Shown: positions 39,332 to 48,200 of the stretch, piece after piece
How the letters are laid out: every line of letters starts with the position of its first letter
Position numbering within the stretch: the first letter of the stretch is position 1
Source: Pedobacter nanyangensis
GTDB lineage: Bacteria > Bacteroidota > Bacteroidia > Sphingobacteriales > Sphingobacteriaceae
Direction: 5' to 3'
Length of the DNA stretch: 64,000 bases
Assembly (NCBI RefSeq): GCF_003313505.1
Contig: NZ_QMHO01000009.1
Location: 109,568-173,567, forward strand
The notes under the pieces: generated by a model
Databases searched by the model: none
Told to the model about the DNA's origin: nothing
Seen by the model: only the letters and a program-made list of their open reading frames with translations
Translations under genes and position numbers: made by a program

Positions 39332-39662
39332 ATAAATTTATATTTGGCTTACTATTTATAGCAATGGGCCTGGTGTCCCTATTGCTTTTCTGATGACCGT
39401 TACCCCACTAATTATCCAATTACGGCTCATCATATTTGCTTATCTGCGCCTCAACACCATTTCCATCTTTCTACTCCATTGGGTTGTAGCTGTTCAACCA
39501 ATCGTAGAATCATACAAAATCATTTCCAGGGAAATCCCCTTATTTATTACGATAAGAACACCTGCATTATTCAATATCGGCACGCTTTCTTGGTTAAAAA
39601 ATGTTGCCGACTGATAAAAGAGATCCTATTTCATACAGTTTAAAAACAAATAGTCTGGTCTG

Positions 39663-39781
39663 GACTGGTTTGCTTATTCAAATATAAAGCATTTTATTTC
39701 TATTAAAAAAATAAATTTACAAAAATGCGCTTACGGCGCTCTTATGCAGTGTTTATAGGAAATTAAGGCTAGACTGGTTTG
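39663..39781 (+). repeat. Two direct copies of GACTGGTTTG, candidate regulator operators
   Basis: The 10-mer GACTGGTTTG occurs at 39663-39672 and 39772-39781 in the same orientation. The right copy overlaps the -33 element of the regulator's promoter; the left copy lies just beyond the -7-like element that faces the SusC gene. Being placed over both promoters, they are candidate binding sites for the GntR/LacI-type protein encoded alongside. This is inferred from position and repetition only. Confidence 0.45.
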
Positions 39782-39808
39782 GTTTGTATGGTCTATTCCT
39801 TACATTTG
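39778..39808 (+). promoter_or_regulatory. Bacteroidota-type promoter of the GntR/LacI-type regulator
   Basis: TTTG at 39778-39781 and TACATTTG at 39801-39808 match the Bacteroidota -33 (TTTG) and -7 (TAnnTTTG) elements with a 19-base spacer. The start codon at 39828 would follow a short leader. A direct-repeat copy overlaps the -33 box, which suggests autoregulation. Confidence 0.6.
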
Positions 39809-39827
39809 TTGCAAAACCAATACCTGT

Positions 39828-40853
39828 ATGATCAACTTTCAAGGTAAAAATTCGCCTCAAAAAGGTATTCAAAGCAAATTGAAATACCAACAACTTGCTG
39901 ACCACATTACCTCGCTCATTGAACTGGACCAGCTTCATATTGGCGACCAGCTGCCCTCGCTGAAGCAATTACAGCAACATTTGGGGATGAGTAAAGAAAC
40001 CCTTTTGAAAGGCTTAAACGAGCTGGTAGAAAAAGGCATCATCGAATCGGTATACAGAAAGGGTTACTATGTGCGTAAAAAAGCGATCCACCACAGCTAT
40101 CGTGTTTTTTTGCTTTTAGATAAGATGAATATTTTACGTGAGCAGTTTTACAGAACGCTTTTTGCGCGGCTAGAAGACAGGGCCGACATCGATATTTATT
40201 TTCATCACCATAATTATCAGGTTTTCGAAAACCTAATTAAGGAGAACCTGGGTGCTTATACGCATTATGTGATTGCCACATTTTTAAAAGAAGACGTAGC
40301 CCCTGTGCTAAATCTGATCCCTGATAAGAAACGTATCATCATTGATTTAAACGAACCGGGCTTATTGGGCAATTACAGCAGCATTTACCAAGATTATGGG
40401 CACGATATTTACCATAGCCTACATCAATTAAAAGATGAGCTGAAAAAATATAGCCGATTGATTTTGGTGGCCCACCCCGAAGCAGTGCATGCCAAATTGG
40501 TGATTGAAGGTTTTTTACGTTATTGCACCGAAATAGCACATCCTTATTTGATACAATCGGAAATTGACGAAAAAAATTTCCAAAGGGGCAATGCTTATGT
40601 AACGTTTAGCAGATACGATACAGACGACGTGATGCTGATCAAATTGGCCAGGAAAAAAAATCTTAAACTGGGTAAGGATATTGGACTGATCTCCTACAAC
40701 GATTCTGACGTTAAAGAGATCTTGGAAGACGGGATTACCGTAATCTCTACCGATTTTGAAGCGATGGGCAAAACAGTGGCCCAGGCTATCCTGGAAGAAA
40801 AAGTGGTGGTAAAAAGAAATCCTACCAGGGTTATCAAGAGGTGTTCACTTTAA
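39828..40853 (+). CDS. GntR-family regulator with LacI-type sugar-sensing domain
   Basis: A 341-residue regulator. The N-terminal winged helix (about 15-82) has the GntR pattern: KYQQLADHITSLIELDQL, GDQLPSLKQLQQHLGMSKET, LVEKGIIESVYRKGYYV. The rest (about 88-341) is a periplasmic-binding-protein-like domain (ISYNDSDVKEILEDGITVI, then GKTVAQAILE) as in the LacI family, which binds a sugar. This GntR-LacI fusion layout is common in Bacteroidota PUL regulators. It is divergent from the PUL2 SusC gene and is predicted to control that operon and itself. Ligand unknown. Confidence 0.92.
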   Translation: MINFQGKNSPQKGIQSKLKYQQLADHITSLIELDQLHIGDQLPSLKQLQQHLGMSKETLLKGLNELVEKGIIESVYRKGYYVRKKAIHHSYRVFLLLDKMNILREQFYRTLFARLEDRADIDIYFHHHNYQVFENLIKENLGAYTHYVIATFLKEDVAPVLNLIPDKKRIIIDLNEPGLLGNYSSIYQDYGHDIYHSLHQLKDELKKYSRLILVAHPEAVHAKLVIEGFLRYCTEIAHPYLIQSEIDEKNFQRGNAYVTFSRYDTDDVMLIKLARKKNLKLGKDIGLISYNDSDVKEILEDGITVISTDFEAMGKTVAQAILEEKVVVKRNPTRVIKRCSL

Positions 40854-40885
40854 TGCCACACCCCTATTCGTATCCTTTGTAAATC

Positions 40886-41095
40886 TTATAAATTCGATTC
40901 GATGGCCAGCTTCATTTTCAGCAGCCTAGCCAATAAGGGCGCTTTGCTGTTTTCATGCTTTGCAGCCTTAATCCCTTCAAAATGTGAGCTAATGAAATAC
41001 TGATAATCATTCACTTTGGTAGCCGCATCCAAATATACGGGCATTTCTGGCGCTGGGGCATTTCTAAACCATTCTTCAAGCTCTTCGATTGACAT
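40886..41095 (-). CDS. Small hypothetical protein (69 aa)
   Basis: A 69-residue acidic N-terminus (MSIEELEEWFRNAP) followed by a helical, Lys/Ala-rich part; no signal peptide or membrane helix. Composition and codon use look like a true gene. It resembles small Bacteroidota families of unknown function that begin IEELE-x-F and contain a Pro-rich turn; a DUF6965-like identity is only a guess. Convergent with the GntR-type gene, with 32 bases between and no hairpin seen. Confidence 0.55.
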   Translation of the reverse strand: MSIEELEEWFRNAPAPEMPVYLDAATKVNDYQYFISSHFEGIKAAKHENSKAPLLARLLKMKLAIESNL

Positions 41096-41574
41096 GCTGC
41101 GAAGATAAAAAACCTGCCCAACATGGGCAAAAAAATTGACCGCTATCTCTTAGCTTATTGATGAAAAAGATGTATGGAATAGTGGTTCTAATCCGTTGAA
41201 AAAACCATACCGTAATAGTCCCACAATTCTGATCTTTTTAGGTGGCTTGTGCCTGATAGGTTGATCTTTTGACCGGTAACCAGGGCCAACCAAAGTTAAA
41301 AGGATATGGTTGAAATTAAGTAAACCAAGGCACGCAACTATAGCTCATTAGGTTAAAACCGAACATTGGTGCCAGACATGAAAAAACTGGTTTTAATTTC
41401 CCAAATGTGCCGCTTTTTTTAAACCATGCCGTGGCCTGCTGATAATCTTTTCGCTTGAATGCAGCAACTCCCTGATCCATTTCATGAACTGCTATTTGGA
41501 CATAAGCTTGCCCCAACAGTCCAAACCAAATGATCAATATTATTTTTTCATTAGTGAATTAATTAATAACCGAT
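41096..41574. other. Gene-poor stretch holding a decayed gene
   Basis: Apart from the disrupted small TPR-like frame (41316-41551, -), nothing is supported. A short minus-strand frame around 41191-41290 ends with a protein-like stretch (SELWDYYGMVFSTD then stop) but lacks a start. The stretch may be the remains of one or two small genes. Confidence 0.4.
41316..41551 (-). pseudogene. Small secreted TPR-like protein, start lost by an A-run frameshift
   Basis: The frame from 41537 reads IIWFGLLGQAYVQ (a signal-peptide core) and then MDQGVAAFKRKDYQQATAWF, which resembles a tetratricopeptide helix pair. The natural ATG at 41551-41549 is followed by six A residues and runs into TAA at once. One more A would give MKKIILIIWF..., a textbook signal peptide joined to the open frame. 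After AWFKKSG the protein stops looking like a TPR, so it may also be truncated. Either a recent homopolymer mutation or a sequencing error. Confidence 0.4.
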
Positions 41575-44433
41575 TTAATTTTGTACTGCTATCTTATGCC
41601 TGGTTTGTGTTCCATCAGCATGGTTGACGATCACCATATAGGTGCCATTTGCCAATGACGGCAGTGCGATTTTTTGCGAAGGATGCACAAAACAGGCTAC
41701 GGTGCGGCCCGAAATATCTACCAGGTCAACTTTAGTAATGGCAGATCCAGCCATACTAAGGGTGATGTAACTGCTCGCAGGATTTGGGAAAACCTGAACT
41801 TTTCCCTCTGCCACTGTAAACCTGGCTAGCCTTACTTCGCTGTATTCAGTGGCACCATCAAGGTCCAGCTGTTTAAGCCTATAATAATTATTTCCTGGCT
41901 GTGGATTTCGGTCTTGCCAGGCATAATGGTTTACATGGCCAGAAGTTCCATTTCCATTTACCTCGCCTACGGGAATAAAATCAAGCCCATTAACACTACG
42001 TTCTATCACGAACTTATCATTGTTAAGTTCGTTGAGTGTTTGCCAATTTAAGTTGATATAAGATTGGGTTACTTTTACGGTAAAGGTGGTAAGTTTAACC
42101 GGCAACACTACCGGAACCTGGCCACCGGCAATACCTATGGCAAAATCGGAAAAGCCGTTGATATTTCCTGCGGTTGCAGTAACCACGCCGCCAACTTGTG
42201 TTGACGTACCATTAGCGCCGAAAAACCCCCAAGCTCCTGAGGAGTTTGCCCTTTTCAACACCACATAATTTGCCGCATTGGCCACTCCATTGGTATAGCC
42301 CCGTCCTTCCAAAGTAATGGTGTAACTGCCGCTGGCCAAGGCAACATCTGGCGTAATGGTCCATATCCCTGCGTTCAATAATGCGTTTACCGATTGCCCA
42401 CCCGCATTGGTGTTTGGCGATGATCCGTTGATGTTTTTGGCATAGCTTGCAGCAATCATTTGTGGACCAACAACATTGTCCAACTTCAAGTTTACAGGTG
42501 CATAACGATCAGCGGTACCAATCGGAAATACATAGTTGCCCAACCCTGTTACTTTTCTGTTTAGCACACCTCCTGAAACATAACCTGAAGCAGATCCCCC
42601 GGAGATGTTTCCGTTTACCGTAAGTGGATATATTGCGACAACGAAATTCAAATTTCCATTGGTCAAAACAAGGTCTCCATTGATGGTTCCGCCATAGGTG
42701 CTCACTGGGGCCGCGCTATTGATCTCGATAGATTGGTCTAGCGGCTGCGTGAGATATATCGTAGTCTTATCATTTTTAAATACCAATTTACCACTGCCCG
42801 TAGGTTTGATATTGTTGGCAAAAGTTCCCATAAAAGTCCCAGAAGTACTTTCGTTGATTTCTATAGCACCATTATTGACTATTCCGCCAACTGCCGAAAA
42901 ATTCAGCGGCAGCTGTACCTTTGCTCCAACGGCAACCTCTAGTTTACCGCCTTGTGCATTGGCCGGTATGTTATTCGGGTAAGATGTTAGACCGCCAGGC
43001 AGCACACTTTTTTTAGTACCATCTGGAACACCATTATCCCAATTAGACGCATTGCTCCAGTTACCATCCGCTGCTGCCCCTGTCCATTTGGTCATTGCAG
43101 GCGGTGCAATCTGGTCGCCATTAAATTGTGCTACATAGAAATCTGTAGCGTAAGTTGCGCCATTTGCTGTCAAGTTTGCGGATCCAAACTTTACCGATGT
43201 ACCATAAGAACCAGCTACCAGTATTTTTCCGTTGCCTGCAAAGCCGATTGCGTCAAAACTACCAGAAACATAGCTAGATCCGTTGACCTCGAAAGCGTTA
43301 GCCCAAACCACCTGTTCATTTGAAATGCTATACTTTACGATGATGCCCAGCGCAAAGGTAGATGTAGCGGGTATTCCATAAAAATAGTCGCCAAAAGAAG
43401 CCCCATGTGCCGTGCCGCCCTGGTCTAGATAAAACCCATAAACATAATTGTTCCTCACCCTAAACATTGCTCTAGTTGCTGCATAGGGCGAAACCAGACT
43501 GTGCTTGGTCACCAAACCCATTTGATCTAATTCGAAGTACCTATTGGTCAATATGGTAGTCTGAATTCCTTGGAAGGTATCGCCACCGCCACCTGAAAAA
43601 ACAATATAGCTCTTTCCAGTCTCGTCAATAGTGTAACCTAGCACCACTTGTATATTGTTGATGGTTTTCACCCATCTTTTTTGTCCATTGGCATCTACAG
43701 AAGCAATAAAACTGGCCAAGCCATTGGTTGTGATGCTTTCGCCCGCGATGCTAACGGTTGCCGCCGCAGAAGTGAAGCAGGTGTAATAGATGTTGCCATT
43801 CTGATCCATAAAATCTTTGTAAACAGATGTGCTATTTGAACCCGCATTGATATTTTGTACTGTCCAGATTATAGACCCGTCAGCTTTATTAACCTTCAGT
43901 ATATTCTTGGCTGTTTGATTGCTTTCCATGATTACCGGGTTGCCATCGGCAGCGATATTGACACCGCCCACTTCGAACAATGAATAAAATTTGTTCCATA
44001 GCATGTTGCCGTTGGTATCGTACTTTGCTAAAAATGCCCTACCAGATAAGGTAGGTGTATCGTCTGTTCCGCCGATGTAAATATTGCCCTCCGTATCGGT
44101 GGTGATTACTTTACTTACCTCGTTGTAACCCGTTGGCGGGGTGTGGCGTTTGAGCCATTGTACATTTCCCGAAGCATGGTATTTTGCAATGAAGATGTCG
44201 GATCCAGTAGCCGCAGACAAGCTGAACGGGCCAATGGACATTGCCGTACTGTAGAAGCGCCCCACTACAAAGACATTCCCACTGGCGTCGGTAGCAATGT
44301 CATTTGAAACGATGCCTGGCGACGAAGATGTTGTACCTGAAGCGGATGCCCACTCCCAACCAGAACCTGATTGTGCCTGTACGAGATTGCCACAGCTTAT
44401 AGCAATGAGCATTAAAAGTAGATATTTCCCCAT
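41575..44433 (-). CDS. Large T9SS-sorted beta-propeller (SBBP-type) surface protein
   Basis: A 952-residue secreted protein. The frame opens at 44457, but the ATG at 44433 begins the signal peptide (ending NLVQAQ) and is preferred. Residues about 30-450 contain repeated units of the type IATDASGNVFVVGRF ... DIFIAKYHASGNVQWLK, as in SBBP beta-propellers. A segment with TKWTGAAADGNWSNASNWDNG resembles a Bacteroidota W/N-rich repeat. The end (about 870-952) is a type A T9SS sorting domain (VFPNPASSYITL, LVDISGR, LANGTYMVIV). Probably displayed or released at the surface; role unknown. Co-directional with the lipoprotein 24 bases upstream. Confidence 0.8.
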   Translation of the reverse strand: MGKYLLLMLIAISCGNLVQAQSGSGWEWASASGTTSSSPGIVSNDIATDASGNVFVVGRFYSTAMSIGPFSLSAATGSDIFIAKYHASGNVQWLKRHTPPTGYNEVSKVITTDTEGNIYIGGTDDTPTLSGRAFLAKYDTNGNMLWNKFYSLFEVGGVNIAADGNPVIMESNQTAKNILKVNKADGSIIWTVQNINAGSNSTSVYKDFMDQNGNIYYTCFTSAAATVSIAGESITTNGLASFIASVDANGQKRWVKTINNIQVVLGYTIDETGKSYIVFSGGGGDTFQGIQTTILTNRYFELDQMGLVTKHSLVSPYAATRAMFRVRNNYVYGFYLDQGGTAHGASFGDYFYGIPATSTFALGIIVKYSISNEQVVWANAFEVNGSSYVSGSFDAIGFAGNGKILVAGSYGTSVKFGSANLTANGATYATDFYVAQFNGDQIAPPAMTKWTGAAADGNWSNASNWDNGVPDGTKKSVLPGGLTSYPNNIPANAQGGKLEVAVGAKVQLPLNFSAVGGIVNNGAIEINESTSGTFMGTFANNIKPTGSGKLVFKNDKTTIYLTQPLDQSIEINSAAPVSTYGGTINGDLVLTNGNLNFVVAIYPLTVNGNISGGSASGYVSGGVLNRKVTGLGNYVFPIGTADRYAPVNLKLDNVVGPQMIAASYAKNINGSSPNTNAGGQSVNALLNAGIWTITPDVALASGSYTITLEGRGYTNGVANAANYVVLKRANSSGAWGFFGANGTSTQVGGVVTATAGNINGFSDFAIGIAGGQVPVVLPVKLTTFTVKVTQSYINLNWQTLNELNNDKFVIERSVNGLDFIPVGEVNGNGTSGHVNHYAWQDRNPQPGNNYYRLKQLDLDGATEYSEVRLARFTVAEGKVQVFPNPASSYITLSMAGSAITKVDLVDISGRTVACFVHPSQKIALPSLANGTYMVIVNHADGTQTRHKIAVQN

Positions 44434-44457
44434 AAAAAAATGATTTAACGTGACCAA

Positions 44458-44985
44458 CTATTTGATTGTACCACTGAAGCTGCCCTGTTCTGCCCAGGCT
44501 TCTTTTCCGCTCCCGTTAACCGCAACGAAATAAAACGTTCCTTCTACATTTTTACCATCAAACTTGGTGATGTTAAGCTCGCCTCCCCCTTTTGTTGTTG
44601 CATTGCCATTTGTGGTTTTGTAGTTAAGATTGGCATCTGATGGCTTGGTATAATCTTTGGAATAGGTGATACCAGACCCTTCCGCATTGTTATAGATGAG
44701 ATTGATGCGCTCTGGCCCAGTAATTTTGTGGAGTACTACTGCGGTGATACATTCGTTGCTGCCATCTTTAATGGCAGTAATAGTAAACGAGCTTATGCCT
44801 GCCACTGTAGTTTGAACTATGCCCGCTTTAGTAGAGGTAAACTTGCCCGAAGCTGCGCCATCAACACCGTAACGTTCGGCATTAACCTTTGCACCCGTAA
44901 CATCTTGTTTGGTTCCGCCATCCTTTTTACAACCCAAAAAGTACAAGCAGCTCGCCATCATGGCAACACATAAGAAATTTTTCAT
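44458..44985 (-). CDS. Hypothetical lipoprotein, DUF6252-like
   Basis: A 175-residue lipoprotein from the ATG at 44985 (the frame extends to 45018, but only this Met gives the lipoprotein signal, YFLGC with Cys19 then KKD). The mature part is a predicted beta-barrel or beta-sandwich with GTFYFVAVNGSGKEAW and a Gly-rich ending, similar in pattern to DUF6252 proteins; this is a weak match by eye. It lies between the two-component system and the T9SS propeller protein, and an inverted repeat lies 73 bases upstream of its start. Confidence 0.6.
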   Translation of the reverse strand: MKNFLCVAMMASCLYFLGCKKDGGTKQDVTGAKVNAERYGVDGAASGKFTSTKAGIVQTTVAGISSFTITAIKDGSNECITAVVLHKITGPERINLIYNNAEGSGITYSKDYTKPSDANLNYKTTNGNATTKGGGELNITKFDGKNVEGTFYFVAVNGSGKEAWAEQGSFSGTIK

Positions 44986-45057
44986 GATTATTAATTTTAA
45001 TCTTCCAAATTTCCTCAACCTTTTTTAGGCTAACAATCGGTGAAGATGCTAAATCTT

Positions 45058-45075
45058 ATAGGTACATATACCTAT
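45058..45075. promoter_or_regulatory. Inverted repeat ATAGGTA-N4-TACCTAT at the end of the response regulator gene
   Basis: Perfect seven-base arms (ATAGGTA / TACCTAT) with a CATA spacer, overlapping the response regulator stop codon and upstream of the lipoprotein gene. Each arm fits the NarL heptamer pattern TACYYMT of enteric bacteria, although the spacing (4) differs from the classic 2. It may be an operator for the encoded NarL-type regulator. Confidence 0.35.
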
Positions 45076-45722
45076 TGTAGACCATGTTTGATGGCATATT
45101 TGACCAGGCCAACCGTACTTTTACACTTACATTTCGCAAAAAGGTGTTGTCGATGATGATCTACGGTTTTCTTGCTGATGAAAAGTTTTTCGGCAATTTC
45201 TTCACTAGTCAATTCGTTAACGATAAGCACTAGCACTTCTTTTTCGCGTGGCGATAGTTGGGCTAATGCTTGGTCATCCTGTTTCTGTTTTTGGTATTGG
45301 TTATAGATAATGGGCACAATGTCTTGTGAAAAAAACGTGCCGCCATTGGTAATGCGATGTAGCGCGTTCAGCAGTTCGTCCTTGCCGGCATTTTTTAAAA
45401 TATAGCCATCGGCCTCTGCCATTACCGCTTCCTTTACCGCAGTAGCATTATTGTACATAGATAATACCAGCACCTGAATATGTGGAAACTGTGTTTTTAC
45501 CATTTTACATAATTCAGTACCTGATAATAAGGGCATACTGATATCTGTAATCAACAGCTGGATGTTTTCAGGTGCGGCGGAGATCGAATCTAAAGCGGCC
45601 TGTCCATTAGTGGCTTCGGCGACGATGCGGTATGCTTGGCTGTTGCCCAACATGCTTTTTATGCCATCAATCACCATCTGATGGTCATCAGCAATGATAA
45701 TGTTTACGGTGGTGTTTTTCAT
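45072..45722 (-). CDS. NarL/FixJ-type response regulator
   Basis: A 216-residue regulator from the ATG at 45722, one base after the kinase stop (the frame extends to 45740 inside the kinase gene). The receiver domain (about 1-125) has IIIADDH at the acidic pocket, the phosphoacceptor Asp60 in LLITDISMP, and VLSMY and ILKNAGKDEL as switch segments. The C-terminal LuxR-type HTH (about 150-216) reads LSPREKEVLVLIVNELTSEE then KLFISKKTVDHHRQHLFAKC. It is the partner of the upstream histidine kinase. Targets are not shown; inverted repeats at 45058 and 48067 are candidates. Confidence 0.93.
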   Translation of the reverse strand: MKNTTVNIIIADDHQMVIDGIKSMLGNSQAYRIVAEATNGQAALDSISAAPENIQLLITDISMPLLSGTELCKMVKTQFPHIQVLVLSMYNNATAVKEAVMAEADGYILKNAGKDELLNALHRITNGGTFFSQDIVPIIYNQYQKQKQDDQALAQLSPREKEVLVLIVNELTSEEIAEKLFISKKTVDHHRQHLFAKCKCKSTVGLVKYAIKHGLQ

Positions 45723-45723
45723 G

Positions 45724-47883
45724 CTAAACAGGTATAACAATTTCTATTCTCGTGCCCATCATTGGTTTGGCCTGCACTTCCATCCTACCGCCCAAGATAC
45801 GAACCCTGGTGGTGATATTCTTCCATCCCAAACCTGTACTTTCGCTAATTTTTACGGTATCAAACCCCGTTCCATCATCGCCCATAAAGATAACCATATC
45901 AGAAAAGGTCCTGAAAACTTTGAGTGTTATTTCCGTGGCCTTGGCGTGCTTTACCATGTTGCCCAACACTTCTTGAACAATACGATAGATGGAAAGTTCC
46001 TGCTGCTGACTTAAGCTCACTTCTCTGGCTTCAACCGGCACTTCAAAGATCACCTTTGTTACACCTGCAGATGCGATGCCATCACATAGCTCTTCCAAGG
46101 CATTGAACAAGCCAAAATTAAGCTGTTGAGGTATCAGATTATGAGAGATATGGCGCACTTCGGTAATGGTCCTATCTACAAGTTGCAATGTCGGGTTATT
46201 GGCCTCTACAACAGACGAAACGTTCATTTTCACCACCGACAACATCTGCCCTATGCTGTCGTGGAGGTCTCTGGCAATCCGGATACGTTCCTGTTGTTCG
46301 CCCTCGAAAACGGCCCTAGTGGCCAGCTCCTGCTGTCTAAAAATTTCGGCCTGCAAGATGTTTTCTTGTCGTAGTTTCTGTCGTTTATAATAGGAAAATG
46401 AAAACAGCCCTATTGCTATGCAGGTAAACAAAATCCCCAAGATGGCATAATTGCGCTGACGTACAGCCAAATTCCTGTTTGCAATTTCCAGTTGTTGTAT
46501 TTTTGACCGCTCTTCCAACGTCTTGATGTTTTGCTGCTTTTGTTTGGCATCTAGCTGCTGGTTCCTCAGCTGCTGAGCACTGTTTTTTAACCGTAATTGG
46601 TTAATTAAAAGTGTTTGGTGCTGATGATCAATTAGCGATTGGCTTTTTTCAATTTCTAAGCTACTGCGCTGTAGTTCCAATTGCTTGATACTGTTGTCTT
46701 TGCTCAATATCGCAATCTGGTCTTCCTTTTTGGCAGTTTCATATCTAACCTCCATTTCAGATACTTTGTCCCGCATTTTCTCATCATAGATCGAATCCTT
46801 CAATTTTACATATTCATTAAAAAAATTCTCTGCCAATTGATGCTTACGCTGCATGCGGTAGATATCAGCTCTATTCGCAAAGGCATCTGCTTGCGCCAAT
46901 CTATCGCCACTACGCTTGGCATACACATCGGCAGAATCGGTAAAGTATATGGCACTGTCCAAATGATCGATCTTGATATACATCGATGCCATATTGTTGA
47001 ACAACAACGCGATATTGCCTTTGTTGTTGATTTTTCTGGCACTTTTCAAGGCAATGTAATAATACTTCTTGGCACTATCGATTTGGGATTTGTCTGCGTA
47101 GAACACGCCAAGGTTAATGCCTACGGTGGCCATACCTTGATGATGGCCCGCATTTCTGAAAATACCGAAAGCCTTTTGTTTCAACTCCAGTTCCTTTTCT
47201 TTATTGCCAAGCCCCTTGTAGGCTCTGGCCAAGCTAGAGGTTATATTTGCCTGTGCTAAAACATCCTTATTCGTATTGGCGAGCGAAATACCTTTTTCCA
47301 ATACATTTACAGCCTTCGCAAACTGCCTCAATCGGATATACGTATTTCCCAGATTACCCAGCACGATGTAAATACCCCTAGCCTCATTTACATTTTCAAA
47401 AAAGTTCAGCGCTGCCAGATTATATTTGATTGAGGTTTCAAAATCTGATTGATAATCTGCAACTACCGCCTGCCCGAGCATCACGATCGCTTTTTTTTTA
47501 TCATCGCCCTGAAGCTCAGCCTCAGCCATGGCCTCCTTGTAAACGGCCTTGGCCTCATTGTAGTTGCCCGTTTTCCAATAGTAGGATGCAATGTTGTTCA
47601 GCGCATCAAAACGGATCTTTTTCGAAAAGCTATCTTCCCGGCCCTGCGTCAATTTGATTAGTTCGCGATACTTGCCGACGGTATTGGCTTGTAACTGGGT
47701 ACCGAGCTTTACGGCTTCGGCATAATTACCGGCAAACATCACCGAGTCTCGTTCGCTTAGCTTTTGTACAGAAAGGGTGCTGACTTTATGTTTTGATTGC
47801 AACTGTGCCTTGAGCGTATACGAAGGTATTAGGTTCAGGAACAAGACAAGCTTGAAAATAACACGCATTGAGATACTGTCCAT
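45724..47883 (-). CDS. TPR sensor histidine kinase (HisKA_3 type)
   Basis: A 719-residue kinase. Signal peptide or first helix (about 7-26), a periplasmic TPR array (about 75-350, e.g. YYWKTGNYNEAKAVYKEA and LGNLGNTYIRLRQFAKAVNV), a long coiled coil (about 385-478), one transmembrane helix (about 480-499) and the cytoplasmic kinase. The phosphoacceptor is His541 in RIARDLHDSIGQML, with the ATPase N-box IVQEVLGNMVKHA and GDDGTGFD. This NarX-like layout pairs with NarL-type regulators, one of which is encoded immediately downstream. The signal sensed by the TPR region, possibly a protein or peptide, is unknown. Confidence 0.93.
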   Translation of the reverse strand: MDSISMRVIFKLVLFLNLIPSYTLKAQLQSKHKVSTLSVQKLSERDSVMFAGNYAEAVKLGTQLQANTVGKYRELIKLTQGREDSFSKKIRFDALNNIASYYWKTGNYNEAKAVYKEAMAEAELQGDDKKKAIVMLGQAVVADYQSDFETSIKYNLAALNFFENVNEARGIYIVLGNLGNTYIRLRQFAKAVNVLEKGISLANTNKDVLAQANITSSLARAYKGLGNKEKELELKQKAFGIFRNAGHHQGMATVGINLGVFYADKSQIDSAKKYYYIALKSARKINNKGNIALLFNNMASMYIKIDHLDSAIYFTDSADVYAKRSGDRLAQADAFANRADIYRMQRKHQLAENFFNEYVKLKDSIYDEKMRDKVSEMEVRYETAKKEDQIAILSKDNSIKQLELQRSSLEIEKSQSLIDHQHQTLLINQLRLKNSAQQLRNQQLDAKQKQQNIKTLEERSKIQQLEIANRNLAVRQRNYAILGILFTCIAIGLFSFSYYKRQKLRQENILQAEIFRQQELATRAVFEGEQQERIRIARDLHDSIGQMLSVVKMNVSSVVEANNPTLQLVDRTITEVRHISHNLIPQQLNFGLFNALEELCDGIASAGVTKVIFEVPVEAREVSLSQQQELSIYRIVQEVLGNMVKHAKATEITLKVFRTFSDMVIFMGDDGTGFDTVKISESTGLGWKNITTRVRILGGRMEVQAKPMMGTRIEIVIPV

Positions 47884-48066
47884 TAATTTATGTTCAAGCT
47901 AAGATAGGCAAATGATATTTAGTTTTCAGTGTACAAGTTACGTTCAACAAAGTTGCGCTCTGATTTTCATAAGCGAGTTGCTGAATAGTTTGACATTTAT
48001 GTATGCCAATAGGGCCTTTCCTATTATGAAAACCGGAGCGGCCATTCGGCCAAACTGCATTTACTT

Positions 48067-48078
48067 ATACCTAGGTAT
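48067..48078. promoter_or_regulatory. Palindrome ATACCTAGGTAT upstream of the two-component system
   Basis: A perfect 12-base palindrome 184 bases upstream of the kinase start. It contains the TACCTA half-site also found in the inverted repeat at 45058-45075, on the other side of the same two genes. Possible site for the encoded response regulator or for another factor; chance cannot be excluded for a sequence this short. Confidence 0.3.
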
Positions 48079-48166
48079 TCATTTCTATTCATCATTTTCT
48101 TATGTAAGTATTTATTTTTAGTCTATCAAATGCCAGGCAAAATATGCCCTAAGCCACTCAGGCAAC

Positions 48167-48200
48167 AAAAAATCCCTCCCAGCACTTGCCAAGAGAGATT
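48167..48200 (-). terminator. Rho-independent terminator of the PUL3-lut operon
   Basis: On the minus strand: AATCTCTC, a 14-base loop, GAGGGATT, then a T-run. The stem has eight positions with a single mismatch, which limits its strength. It lies about 95 bases past the lutC stop and would end the long minus-strand operon. Confidence 0.65.

Larger units (their letters stand above)
39332..39827. other. Intergenic control region between PUL2 and the GntR/LacI-type regulator
   Basis: A 496-base divergent intergenic region, AT-rich. It holds a Bacteroidota-type promoter for the regulator (39778-39808), two copies of a 10-base direct repeat (39663-39672 and 39772-39781) and, on the minus strand at 39679-39686, TATATTTG, which fits the TAnnTTTG -7 element but has no -33 TTTG at the right distance. 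The only reading frames in it (for example 39393-39614, +) have no recognisable content and I do not call them. Confidence 0.6.

Noticed and set aside
39339..39346. TATATTTG on the + strand, a perfect -7 match next to the SusC start
   Set aside because: It points away from SusC and no gene follows on that strand for about 480 bases except the regulator, which has its own better promoter.
39393..39614. A 73-codon frame in the PUL2 control region
   Set aside because: It has a hydrophobic but low-complexity composition, no conserved features, and lies in a regulatory region; chance is the simpler explanation.
46681..47259. A 192-codon open frame on the + strand opposite the histidine kinase
   Set aside because: It is the reverse complement of well-conserved TPR coding sequence; no domain or start context supports it.
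47912..48121. A 69-codon + strand frame between the kinase and lutC
   Set aside because: It has no recognisable protein features and crosses the palindrome region; likely non-coding.
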